Below are positions 8,569 through 16,884 of a DNA stretch of 64,000 bases, in pieces; position 1 is the first letter of the stretch, and every line of letters begins with the position of its first letter. Under the pieces are notes generated by a model. The model did not search any database. It worked only from the letters and a program-made list of their open reading frames with translations, and was not told the DNA's origin. This stretch comes from Bradyrhizobium diazoefficiens. GTDB taxonomy: Bacteria > Pseudomonadota > Alphaproteobacteria > Rhizobiales > Xanthobacteraceae. Position numbers and translations under genes: made by a program. The stretch lies in the NCBI RefSeq assembly GCF_018131185.1, contig NZ_JAFCJE010000008.1:224647-288646 (forward strand), written 5' to 3'.

Positions 8569-9072
8569 ATGCGAGCGCTGATAGGTTTCGCGGCTTTGCT
8601 GTTGACGGGCTCGGTCGCGCTCGCCGACCCGCCGAAACTCGCGGTGTTCGATTTCGAGCTGATCGACACCAGCCTGCCCGGCGAGTTCTACGGCTCCAGG
8701 CCGGAAGAGGCGCGGCTGCTACGCATCAGCGAGCAGCTGCGCAAGGAATTGGCCGATTCCGGCAGGTTCCAGGTGCTCGACATCGCGCCGGTCAGGGACG
8801 CGGCCCGTCAGGCCAATTTGCAGGCTTGCGGCGGCTGCGATCTCAAGCTTGCCGGGCAGTTGGGAGCAGACCTGGAGATCACCGGCATGGTACAGAAGGT
8901 CTCGAACCTGATCATCAACCTCAACATCTATCTGCGCGACGTGAAGACCGGCAACATGATCGCCGCCGCCAGCGCCGACATGCGCGGCAACACGGATGAA
9001 GCCTGGACGCGCACGATGAGCTATCTGATCCGCAACCGGTTGCTGGCCCCGAACTACGGGAGGCGGGAGTAG
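8569..9072 (+). CDS. DUF2380/DUF3280 family exported protein
   Basis: A 167-residue secreted protein with signal peptide residues 1-19 (VALA). The conserved opening PKLAVFDFELIDTSL and the Cys-Gly-Gly-Cys at about residues 85-88 mark the DUF2380/DUF3280 family, which resembles the periplasmic TolB-N or curli-associated fold. The family is common beside the ABC and propeller genes of quinoprotein clusters. It is divergent from the LutA-like gene and ends 4 bp before the convergent fghA stop. Function unknown. Confidence 0.75.
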   Translation: MRALIGFAALLLTGSVALADPPKLAVFDFELIDTSLPGEFYGSRPEEARLLRISEQLRKELADSGRFQVLDIAPVRDAARQANLQACGGCDLKLAGQLGADLEITGMVQKVSNLIINLNIYLRDVKTGNMIAAASADMRGNTDEAWTRTMSYLIRNRLLAPNYGRRE

Positions 9073-9076
9073 GGGA

Positions 9077-9922
9077 TCACCCCTTCAATTTCTCCGCATG
9101 CCAGTGCAGATGATCGCCCATGAAGGTCGAGATGAAATAATAGCTGTGATCGTAGCCCGCCTGCCGTCGCAGCGTCAGCGGGATGCTCGCCTTGGTGCAG
9201 GCGGCTTCGAGCAGCTCCGGCTTGAGCTGTTCTTTCAGGAAGTTGTCGGCTTCGCCGACATCGACCAGGAAGCCGGAAAACTTCGCGCCATCCTCGATCA
9301 GCGCCACCGTGTCGTGGCCGCGCCAGGTGTCCTTGTTCGCTCCGAGATAACCGGTCAACGCCTTGATGCCCCAGGGCACCAGCGAGGGCGCCACGATCGG
9401 CGCGAAAGCGCTAGCCGCCCGAAAACGGTGCGGGTTGCGCAGCGCCACCGTCAATGCGCCGTGACCGCCCATCGAATGGCCCATCACCGATTGCCGCTTG
9501 GCATCGACCGGAAAGTTCTCGGCGACCAGCTTCGGCAGCTCGTCGGTCACATAGCTCCACATGCGATAATTGCGCGCAAACGGCTCCTGCGTCGCATCGA
9601 CATAGAAGCCGGCACCCAGGCCGAAATCATAGGCATTGTTGGCATCGCCGGGCACGTCGGGCCCGCGCGGTGAGGTGTCGGGCGCGACGAAGATCAGGCC
9701 GAGCTCGGCGCAGGCTTTGCGGAATTCGCCCTTCTCGGTGACGTTGGCATGGGTGCAGGTGAGGCCAGAGAGGTACCACACGACGGGCAGCCTGGCGTCC
9801 TCGGCATGCGGGGGAACATAGACCGAGAACACCATGTCGGTGCCGGTCGCCTGGCTCGCATGGCGATAGACGCCCTGCACGCCGCCATAGGATTTGTTCG
9901 TCGAGACAGTCTGGATCGTCAT
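9077..9922 (-). CDS. fghA: S-formylglutathione hydrolase
   Basis: A 281-residue cytosolic alpha/beta hydrolase of the esterase D family, the usual length. It hydrolyses S-formylglutathione to formate and glutathione, the second step of glutathione-dependent formaldehyde oxidation. The nucleophile Ser150 lies in GHSMGG; the Asp is in VGEAD and the His in AGYDHS. The SGLTCTH oxyanion region is present. It fits the methanol-oxidation setting of the island, because methanol dehydrogenase produces formaldehyde. The response regulator gene is 69 bp upstream in the same direction. Confidence 0.93.
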   Translation of the reverse strand: MTIQTVSTNKSYGGVQGVYRHASQATGTDMVFSVYVPPHAEDARLPVVWYLSGLTCTHANVTEKGEFRKACAELGLIFVAPDTSPRGPDVPGDANNAYDFGLGAGFYVDATQEPFARNYRMWSYVTDELPKLVAENFPVDAKRQSVMGHSMGGHGALTVALRNPHRFRAASAFAPIVAPSLVPWGIKALTGYLGANKDTWRGHDTVALIEDGAKFSGFLVDVGEADNFLKEQLKPELLEAACTKASIPLTLRRQAGYDHSYYFISTFMGDHLHWHAEKLKG

Positions 9923-9991
9923 GCCTTAGAGCTCCTTGGCATCTCACCGCATCAGCATTGCAACGCTTATGTGACCGAATTTATGGCGTCG

Positions 9992-10612
9992 TCAGGCGAC
10001 GCCGCTGTCGATCGCCAGCCGCACCAGCTCGACGGAGGTCTTCACCCCGAGCTTCTGGCGCATGATGGACGAGGTGTTGGCCACCGTCTTGTAGGACGAT
10101 TGCACCAGCCAGGCGATCTCGGACAGGCTCTTGCCGGCGCTGAGCAGCCGCAGGATCTCCATTTCGCGCGCATTCAGCTTCGACAGCGGGCTTTGCGCCA
10201 GCGCAGGTCCCGCAAAGGCGATGCTGCGCGCGATCGCGGTCGGAAGGTAGGTGCCGCCGCCGCCGACGGCGCGGATCGCCTCGACGAGGTCGTCGGGATC
10301 GCCGGTCTTGGAGACGTAACCCTTGGCGCCGCATTCGATCGCGCGCGCGGCAAAGGCCGGGTCGTCGTTCATGCTGAACATGATGATGCGGGCCTCGGGC
10401 GCGCGCTCGAGGATGCGGCGGGCGAGCTCGAATCCGGAGACGGTCGGCAAATTGATGTCGATGATGCAGAGGTCGGGGCGCTCGACGATGAAGACGCACT
10501 CGCCGTCCTCGGCGTCGGCGGCCTCCAGAATCTCGATCTCGCCCTCGTCGGCCAGCACGGCGCGACAGCCGGAGGCGACAATGGGATGATCGTCGACGAT
10601 CAGAATGCGCAT
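9992..10612 (-). CDS. NarL/LuxR-type response regulator
   Basis: A 206-residue two-component regulator. The receiver has Asp8/Asp9, phospho-acceptor Asp52 (IIDINLP) and Lys102. The C-terminal LuxR-type helix-turn-helix begins around residue 140 (LNAREMEILRLLSAGKSLSEIAW). The start at 10612 (MRILIVDDHP) is the only one that keeps the receiver intact. It is divergent from a histidine kinase gene and upstream of fghA. This layout recalls the FlhS/FlhR pair of Paracoccus, which controls formaldehyde and methanol oxidation; equivalence is inferred. Confidence 0.85.
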   Translation of the reverse strand: MRILIVDDHPIVASGCRAVLADEGEIEILEAADAEDGECVFIVERPDLCIIDINLPTVSGFELARRILERAPEARIIMFSMNDDPAFAARAIECGAKGYVSKTGDPDDLVEAIRAVGGGGTYLPTAIARSIAFAGPALAQSPLSKLNAREMEILRLLSAGKSLSEIAWLVQSSYKTVANTSSIMRQKLGVKTSVELVRLAIDSGVA

Positions 10613-10807
10613 AGGCGTTTCCCTGTGACAGCGCCGGCCTGTTGTCGCGCCGCATGATACCGAACATGGCGCCGCGCGGGTCTCATGTCGCCTCATGCAA
10701 CCCGGCCGGGATTGCTGTACGCTTCCGATTAGATATCCGCAGCTTCCCCTCTGTCAACGTCATCGGGCAGGCGCGGGCCAAACCTTCGCGGGGCACGAGC
10801 GATACCA

Positions 10808-12166
10808 ATGTGGCAAAATCTATCCTTGCGCGGGCGCATCAACCTGTTGCTGGCGCTGCTGCTGGCCCTGGGGCTCGCCGTCAATATCGGCCGCCAGGTG
10901 GCGGAAGCCGGACCGCGGGTGCAGGCCGAGGACCAGAGCGTGATCCGGCTCGCGCGTGAGTTCATCGAGATGATCGTGGCGGACCTGAACGAGGCGCCTG
11001 ATCCTGATGCCAAGCTGAACCAGATCGCGCGCGACCTCAGCCGCCTGCGCCATGTCAGCATCGCCCTCCATGACGCCAGTGGTCGTCCGCTGACGCCGCC
11101 TCGAACCGGGGCTGACGCTGACATGCGCGGGCCGCCGGCCTGGTTTGTCGGCCTGGTTCATCCTGAGCAGACCGCAGTCAGCGTACCCGTCTCGATCCAG
11201 GGCAAGCCCGGCTCGCTCGTGGTCACCTCGCATCCGACCGACGAGATTGCCGAAATCTGGGACAGCATCGTCACCCAGCTCGAAGTCGGCTCGGTCGTCG
11301 CGGTAGTGCTGTTCCTGGTGATGATGAATGTGGTGGGCCGCGCGCTGGCCCCGCTGCAGTCGTTGGCCGAGACGATGGGAGAGATCGAGGGCGGGCATTA
11401 TGACGCGCGGGTCACGCCAGGAGGGGCCCCCGAGCTCGCCGCGATCTGCGGCAAGCTCAATCATCTGGCGGCGGTGCTTGGAGAGGCGGTCGAGGACAAG
11501 CGGCGCCTTGCCGAGCGCGCGGTGTCGCTCCAGGACGTCGAGCGCAAGGAAATCGCGCGCGAGTTGCATGACGAGTTCGGGCCTTATCTGTTCTCGCTGC
11601 GCGCCCATGCCAGCGCATTGGCGAAGCTGGCGGACGGACGCGCGCCGAGTGCGGAGGCCGTCCGCAAGCATGGCAGCGCCTTGCTGGAGCAGATCAACGC
11701 GCTCCAGCAGTTCACCCGCCGCGTGCTGGAGCGGCTGCGTCCCGTCGGACTTGCCGAGCTCGGTCTGCGCCAGGCGCTGGAATCGCTGTCGCGGCTGTGG
11801 CGGGAGGCGCACCCGGAGGTCGCCATCGAGACCTCGATCTCACCGGCGCTGGGCACGACCGGCGAGACCGCGGATCTCACCATCTACCGCATCGTGCAGG
11901 AGGCGCTCACCAACGTGTTCCGCCATGCCGGCGCGACCTCGGTCAACGTGCTCATCGAGCCGGCCGGACAGCCGGGACGCGACGGCCGCTTTTGCGCGAG
12001 GGTGCGGGTCAGCGACAATGGCCGCGGCATGGAGCCCGGTCAGAAGCTCGGCTTCGGCCTCGTCGGCATGAGGGAACGCATTCTGGCCTTGGGTGGCACG
12101 CTCAACGTCGTCTCTGGCGACGGCGGCTTGACCGTGGAGGCGCTGGTCCCGACGGCGACTGCCTGA
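10808..12166 (+). CDS. membrane sensor histidine kinase (HisKA_3 type)
   Basis: A 452-residue kinase. A first membrane helix spans residues ~10-27, a periplasmic sensor of ~130 residues follows, and a second helix is at ~160-178. A HAMP-like linker leads to the HisKA_3 dimerisation domain with His254 (ARELHDEFGPYLFSLR). The ATP-binding domain has the N box (EALTNVFRHAGA) and DNGRGM. HisKA_3 kinases pair with NarL-type regulators, and such a regulator is encoded divergently 195 bp away. The signal is unknown; the context suggests methanol, formaldehyde or lanthanide. Confidence 0.87.
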   Translation: MWQNLSLRGRINLLLALLLALGLAVNIGRQVAEAGPRVQAEDQSVIRLAREFIEMIVADLNEAPDPDAKLNQIARDLSRLRHVSIALHDASGRPLTPPRTGADADMRGPPAWFVGLVHPEQTAVSVPVSIQGKPGSLVVTSHPTDEIAEIWDSIVTQLEVGSVVAVVLFLVMMNVVGRALAPLQSLAETMGEIEGGHYDARVTPGGAPELAAICGKLNHLAAVLGEAVEDKRRLAERAVSLQDVERKEIARELHDEFGPYLFSLRAHASALAKLADGRAPSAEAVRKHGSALLEQINALQQFTRRVLERLRPVGLAELGLRQALESLSRLWREAHPEVAIETSISPALGTTGETADLTIYRIVQEALTNVFRHAGATSVNVLIEPAGQPGRDGRFCARVRVSDNGRGMEPGQKLGFGLVGMRERILALGGTLNVVSGDGGLTVEALVPTATA

Positions 12167-12181
12167 TCGCGCCCGAAATGG

Positions 12182-12209
12182 TCGGGAAAAATTCCCGATT
12201 TGATCGGGA
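12182..12209. promoter_or_regulatory. three-half-site operator TCGGGA-N5-TCCCGA-N5-TCGGGA
   Basis: Half-sites lie at 12182-12187, 12193-12198 and 12204-12209. They alternate in orientation and repeat every 11 bp, so two perfect 6-5-6 palindromes share the middle half-site. All three would face the same side of the helix. The array lies 118 bp before the TonB receptor gene and 16 bp after the kinase gene. A binding site for the neighbouring response regulator is an inference. Confidence 0.55.
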
Positions 12210-12326
12210 GAACGGGCGCGGATATTGCCGATCTTTTGTGGCTGGCGCACCCATCGCGGCCGAATACACTCGTCCGGGCCAATCGGCGAAAATCAAAACA
12301 GCCGGTGGTTACGGATGGGGAAGGGG

Positions 12327-14789
12327 ATGAGCAAGTTGAAGCGTGGTTTGTTGATGGCCTCGGTGTCGACGGGGCTGTTGTCGGGGTTGGTCCTTGCGAG
12401 CCCTGCCGGGGCCGCTCCGGACGAAGAGACCAACGTCCAGAACCTGCCACCGGTCGAGGTGACTGCACCTCCGACGGCAACGCGGCGTGCGGCGCCCTCG
12501 CGGCCGGTCGCGCGTATCGGTGTGCCCGGGTCTGCTGCCCCGAGAACGCGGCTCTATGTCTATCCGACCTCGCCGGGCACCGGCAGGGGTCTCGACGTCG
12601 ACAAGGTTCCGTCGGCGATCAATGCCGTCGACGCCAATCAGATCAAGCGTACGGGTTCGCTGAACGTCACCGATGCGCTGCGCGACAACATCGCCGGCGT
12701 CAATATCAGCGAGGTCACCGGCAATCCCTTCACGCCGGATATCGAGTTCCGCGGCTTCGTCGCTTCTCCGGTCGTGGGCACGCCGCAGGGCCTCGCGGTG
12801 TACCAGAATGGCGTCCGCATCAACGAAGCCTTCTCCGACGCCGTCAACTGGGACCTGATCCCGACCGCCGCGATCAGGTCGGTGACGCTGGTGACCAACA
12901 ATCCCGCCTTCGGCCTCAACGCGCTGGGCGGCGCGCTCAATTTGCAGATGAAGGACGGCTTCACCTATCAGGGCACGGAGCTCGACATCATGGGCGGCTC
13001 GTTCGGCCGCATTCAGGGGTCGGCGCAATGGGGCAAGCAGGTCGATCAGAACTACGCCGTCTATGGCGCGCTCGAAGGCGTGCGCGACAACGGCTTCCGC
13101 AACTTCTCGCAATCGGAGGTGCGGCGCTTCTACGGCGATGTCGGCTACAGGGGCGGCGACAGCGAGTTCCACGTCAACATGGGAGCGGCCAAGAACCATT
13201 TCGGCGCCAGCGCCATCGTCCCGGCAGAGCTGCTGGATAAATATTGGGGCGCCACCTACACCACACCGCAGACCACGTCCAACCGCGTCGGCTATCTCAA
13301 CCTGACCGGAAAGGTCGACGCGACGCCGACCTGGACGTTTGAAGGCACCGCCCATGTGCGCAGGTTCGAGCAGAACATCGTCGACGGCAATCCGACCGAC
13401 GCGGAGGAGTGTGCTGCGAATCCGGCGTTGCTCTGCTTTGGCGATGACACCACACCTGCCAACGGCGCCGGCGGCGTGCAGCTTGCCAATCCCTTTGCGC
13501 CGGGAACGATCCTCGGCGCGATCGACCGGGGCTCGATCCGTTCGACGACATTCGGCGTGTCCGGGCAAGCCACCAACACGGATCAACTGTTCGGTCATGA
13601 CAACCGCTTCGTGGTCGGCACAACCTATGACGTCGGCGTCACGCGTTACAACGCCAGCTCCGAGATCGGCTCGATGGGAGAGAACTACGTCGTCAGCGGC
13701 GGCGGCGTTTTCCTCGGTCCAACTCCCGCCGCGGACCCCATCGCCGGCCCCGTCTCGCTGCGAACCGTCAACCAATATAACGGCCTCTACGCGATGGATA
13801 CGTTCAACGTCACGGACGCCTTCGCCGTCACGGGCGGCGGCCGCTTCAACGCGGCGCGGATCACCTTGGAAGATCAGCTCGGGACTGCGCTCAACGGCGA
13901 CCACACGTTCATGCGCTTCAATCCGGTCATCGGCGGCACCTACAAGATCACGCCCGGATTGACAGCCTATGCCGGCTATTCCGAGGCCAACCGCGTGCCG
14001 ACGCCGCTCGAGCTCGGCTGCTCCGATCCAGCCCGCCCCTGCCTGATCGCGGCGTTTCTGGTCTCCGATCCGCCGCTCAAGCAGGTCGTCTCCAAGACCG
14101 TGGAGGCCGGCTTCCGCGGCACCAAGGAGCTGAACATCGGCACGCTCGGATGGAAGATTGGCGGCTTCCGCGCCACCAATCACGACGACATCATGGCGGT
14201 GCCGGTCGTTGGCCGGACCGGCTTCGGCTATTTCACGAATGTCGGCCGGACAAGGCGGCAGGGGCTCGAGGCCGAAGTCAACATCAAGTCGCCCACGCTT
14301 CAGTTCCGGGCGAGCTACGCCTTCGTCGACGCACGCTACCTTGATCCGCTCGAGCTTGGCTCCGAAAGCCCGTTTGCCGACCCGGCCACCGAGACGATCC
14401 AGGTCCGGCCCGGCAACCAGATCCCCGCGGTCCCGCGCCACCGCGTCAAGGTCGGCGTCGACTACGCCGTGACCGACGTCTGGAAGGTGGGCGGCAATGC
14501 GCTGTTCGTCTCCGATCAATTTCTGGTCGGCGACGAGTCGAACCAGTACGCAAAGCTGCCTTCCTATACGGTCTTCAATCTCCACACCTCCTACCAGGTC
14601 GCGAAGAACGTCCACCTCTACGGCCGCGTCGACAACGTGTTCGACAAGCGCTATGTGACCTACGGCCAATTCTTCGACCGCGATGCCTTGCCTAACTTCA
14701 CCAATGGCGGCGCCGACTTCACCGACCCGCGCTCGCTCAGCCCTGCAAGGCCGCGCGCGTTCTATGCCGGGATGCGGGTGACGTTCTAA
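12327..14789 (+). CDS. TonB-dependent outer-membrane receptor (LutH-like candidate)
   Basis: An 820-residue receptor. A signal peptide (residues 1-~30) is followed by a short linker with the TonB-box-like PPVEVTA, a plug domain (DKVPSAINAVDA ... GALNLQMKDGF) and a 22-strand-type barrel ending in Phe (RVTF), which suits outer-membrane insertion. GGGGAAGG lies just before the ATG at 12327; the ATG at 12315 is an alternative. It is alone in its transcription unit and preceded by a three-part operator. In methylotrophs a TonB receptor next to the same gene set imports a lanthanide chelate. Here iron or another metallophore remains possible. Confidence 0.85.
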   Translation: MSKLKRGLLMASVSTGLLSGLVLASPAGAAPDEETNVQNLPPVEVTAPPTATRRAAPSRPVARIGVPGSAAPRTRLYVYPTSPGTGRGLDVDKVPSAINAVDANQIKRTGSLNVTDALRDNIAGVNISEVTGNPFTPDIEFRGFVASPVVGTPQGLAVYQNGVRINEAFSDAVNWDLIPTAAIRSVTLVTNNPAFGLNALGGALNLQMKDGFTYQGTELDIMGGSFGRIQGSAQWGKQVDQNYAVYGALEGVRDNGFRNFSQSEVRRFYGDVGYRGGDSEFHVNMGAAKNHFGASAIVPAELLDKYWGATYTTPQTTSNRVGYLNLTGKVDATPTWTFEGTAHVRRFEQNIVDGNPTDAEECAANPALLCFGDDTTPANGAGGVQLANPFAPGTILGAIDRGSIRSTTFGVSGQATNTDQLFGHDNRFVVGTTYDVGVTRYNASSEIGSMGENYVVSGGGVFLGPTPAADPIAGPVSLRTVNQYNGLYAMDTFNVTDAFAVTGGGRFNAARITLEDQLGTALNGDHTFMRFNPVIGGTYKITPGLTAYAGYSEANRVPTPLELGCSDPARPCLIAAFLVSDPPLKQVVSKTVEAGFRGTKELNIGTLGWKIGGFRATNHDDIMAVPVVGRTGFGYFTNVGRTRRQGLEAEVNIKSPTLQFRASYAFVDARYLDPLELGSESPFADPATETIQVRPGNQIPAVPRHRVKVGVDYAVTDVWKVGGNALFVSDQFLVGDESNQYAKLPSYTVFNLHTSYQVAKNVHLYGRVDNVFDKRYVTYGQFFDRDALPNFTNGGADFTDPRSLSPARPRAFYAGMRVTF

Positions 14790-14934
14790 CGACGGCTGCC
14801 GCGTCGGTACGGTCCGGGCCCGTACTCGGTAAGGCGAGCTGCCGGAAGTCCCGGCACCGGGCGTCGCGGCCGGAGGCCGCGCCCCTTGTTCCGCGGTGGC
14901 GCTCGCTGAGCTTGCAGAATATTCCGCCTCCGGC

Positions 14935-15297
14935 ATGATGGCTCCGGAGGCCCGCTTTACCGTGTCGTTGAAGAATCCGGATGCCGTCGCTTCGATCGTT
15001 TCAGCGCTTCGGCACGCCTACGGTGACGAGGTCGCGCGATTCATGCTCGTCGAGGGCATGAGCCTCGCCGACTTGATCGACGCGATGTTCTCCGCGCCCT
15101 TGACGCACCGCGAGGCCGTTCGGGATATCACCGACGCATTGGACGATTTCGTCATTTCACCGGACCTGGGTCTCGTGTGGCACCTCAGGTACATCTATGC
15201 AGACGAGCCCGGCTCCCTGCACGTCGTGGACATGGAGATCGCCACGCCGGATGGCACGCTGGCAAGCAAGGATGTCTGGCTTCGTCTGTCCGCCTAA
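14935..15297 (+). CDS. hypothetical protein
   Basis: A protein of about 120 residues with no recognised domain, no signal peptide and no membrane segment. It is acidic and mixed helical/strand (ALRHAYGDEVARFMLVEGMS..., then VWHLRYIYADEPGSLHVVDMEI). The start is uncertain: adjacent ATGs at 14935 and 14938 or a GTG at 14896 are all possible and none has a clear ribosome site. A palindromic repeat begins right at its stop codon. Confidence 0.5.
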   Translation: MMAPEARFTVSLKNPDAVASIVSALRHAYGDEVARFMLVEGMSLADLIDAMFSAPLTHREAVRDITDALDDFVISPDLGLVWHLRYIYADEPGSLHVVDMEIATPDGTLASKDVWLRLSA

Positions 15298-15397
15298 AGC
15301 ATGATCCGGAAAAGTGCGCAGCGGTTTTCCGAAAAGATCATGCTCAAACAACAACCTAAAGCGCGATGACGATTCACCCTAATCGCATCGCGCTTTA
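15298..15397. repeat. paired palindromic intergenic repeat (Bradyrhizobium type)
   Basis: Two palindromes lie side by side. The first runs 15298-15344 with arms AGCATGAT/ATCATGCT and inner GGAAAA/TTTTCC. The second runs 15357-15397 with perfect 12-bp arms TAAAGCGCGATG/CATCGCGCTTTA. This two-part unit is familiar from many Bradyrhizobium intergenic regions. It follows the stop codon at 15297 and may act as a terminator. Confidence 0.75.
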
Positions 15398-15536
15398 GGG
15401 GCGAGGCCGGCCGGGATGATTTGGCCACGCACCGCGCCGCGTTGTCTTTACCAATCAGAAACCATCTCAAATGATCCGAAAATTTTAACGAAACCCCTCG
15501 GGCTTCTCCGCGTCAGTCTGTCGGAGGGCCGGTGTG

Positions 15537-15704
15537 ATGACAGAGCGCCAATTGAGAGAGCAGGAATGCCAGATCGCGCGTTATCGGCGTTTGGAACGGG
15601 AGGTTACGGATCCGCTCGCCGCGTGTCTGCTTCACGGCATCGTCGAGGAGCTTGAAGCCGAGCTGCGCAAGCAGCGTCCGGAATGGCACGGGCCGCGTGA
15701 TTAA
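15537..15704 (+). CDS. 55-residue hypothetical protein
   Basis: A short gene with GGAGG 9 nt before the ATG and a TAA stop at 15702. The product (MTERQLREQE at the start, WHGPRD at the end) is charged and helical, rich in Glu, Arg and Gln, with one long amphipathic stretch interrupted by VTDPLAACLL. There is no signal peptide. Codon use is like that of the neighbours. I recall similar small proteins in Bradyrhizobium. Function unknown. Confidence 0.55.
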   Translation: MTERQLREQECQIARYRRLEREVTDPLAACLLHGIVEELEAELRKQRPEWHGPRD

Positions 15705-15764
15705 CGCTTTCTTAGCGCTAATCGTGCGGATTGTCCTGGGGAATGGCCAAGGAAGACTGCTCCC

Positions 15765-16172
15765 ATGCTCAAGGACGGGACATATGCGGCGTGGTACAAG
15801 ACGCCGCTCGACCAGGGGACCGGCATCGTCCATGTCGCGGACGGACAGATCTGGGGCCGTGACAGCCTGATGACCTATCACGGCTCGTGTCAGGTCGATG
15901 GAGATCGCTTCACCGCCACGGTATCGACGAAGCGTCATACCGACGGACGAGCCACGGTGTTCGGCGTGGAAGACGAACTCATTCTGGATATCGAGGGAAA
16001 CTGCCCCGGCAAGATCGCGACTTACACCGCGACGGCACAGCAAGTGCCGGGGATGATCCTCCAGGGCACGCTCATCCTAACGGAACAAAAGCAGCCGGCA
16101 CATGACGAGGCGGCGCAGCGCCCGGCGTTCAACCCCGGCAAGCTCCCGAAGCTGCCGAAGCGCTCGCGCTGA
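15765..16172 (+). CDS. GrlR-family protein
   Basis: A 135-residue protein resembling GrlR, a small lipocalin-like regulator first known as a repressor of type III secretion in enteric pathogens. The match is the opening LKDGTYAAWYKTPLDQGTGIVHVADGQIWGRDS and the beta-strand pattern through residue ~105. The last 30 residues are a Lys/Pro-rich tail. No type III secretion genes or GrlA partner are nearby. In soil alphaproteobacteria this family probably has another, unknown role. Confidence 0.65.
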   Translation: MLKDGTYAAWYKTPLDQGTGIVHVADGQIWGRDSLMTYHGSCQVDGDRFTATVSTKRHTDGRATVFGVEDELILDIEGNCPGKIATYTATAQQVPGMILQGTLILTEQKQPAHDEAAQRPAFNPGKLPKLPKRSR

Positions 16173-16235
16173 GAAACCTCACTGCTGGGGACATTCTGAA
16201 ACGGCTGACCGGCAGAACCAGCGAGGCAAGGGACA

Positions 16236-16808
16236 CTATTCTTTCTCCAACCCGCCCCGGGCGAGTAGCGCCGCTTGCTGCAGGGTGACGCTGCGGACCA
16301 GCGGATCCGCATGGCGGTGCACGAGCTGCCAATCCATGCCGTCCTTGCGGTAGACTTCAGTGACGCGGAGCGACCAGTCTTGAGCGGCCAATCCGCCGAC
16401 TTCGGCGCGCTGATGTTCCACCATGACAAGTACGACAAGCGTGTCCGACGCAAGCGTTTGCACGACCTCAAGGTCGGTTTCGCCCTTCCTGAAGTATCGC
16501 GATAGGTCAGCCAAGCGTTTGGGGCTGGCGTCAAATCCGCGACTGGCGGGCCCGCCAAAGGGCTGCATCAACGTGAAATCCGGTGCGATGCGAACAAGCT
16601 GGAGCCAGCGATCCATGTCGCCCCGCATGAAGGCGGCATTCTTACGGCGCGCGCGTTCGATGAGGTTCGCTGTCACCTCGGGCCCGGCGGCTGCGTCGGC
16701 CGAAAGCTGAACCAGAGGAACTGCAGCCGCGGCGGCCATCATCGCGCGCCGCGACATCTTTTCCTGCCTGGATGCCGATCTGCTCTGTCCGGACGTCTTC
16801 TTGGTCAT
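16236..16808 (-). CDS. SnoaL/NTF2-like protein with Tat-type leader
   Basis: A 190-residue protein. The first ~40 residues form a Tat-like signal (MSRRAMMAAAAAVPLV). The rest is a SnoaL/NTF2-like alpha+beta barrel (ARRKNAAFMRGDMDRWLQL ... DWSLRVTEVYRKDGMDWQLVHRHADP). AGGAAC lies upstream of the ATG at 16808. It is divergent from a LysR regulator, the classic layout for a LysR target gene. The substrate is unknown. Confidence 0.7.
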   Translation of the reverse strand: MTKKTSGQSRSASRQEKMSRRAMMAAAAAVPLVQLSADAAAGPEVTANLIERARRKNAAFMRGDMDRWLQLVRIAPDFTLMQPFGGPASRGFDASPKRLADLSRYFRKGETDLEVVQTLASDTLVVLVMVEHQRAEVGGLAAQDWSLRVTEVYRKDGMDWQLVHRHADPLVRSVTLQQAALLARGGLEKE

Positions 16809-16884
16809 TGTGCAGTTCCTGGTCGACGGGTGCCCATCCATGAAGTCTTGATCTCGATGAATCCAGCGGTATGATTTCAGCAAC

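Noticed and set aside
12309..14936. 875-codon open frame antisense to the TonB receptor
   Set aside because: It is a by-product of GC-rich codon use; the translation is Arg/Ala/Asp-rich with no domain, while the plus strand encodes a complete receptor.
15765..16172. type III secretion locus implied by GrlR
   Set aside because: No secretion, chaperone or effector genes are present in the window.
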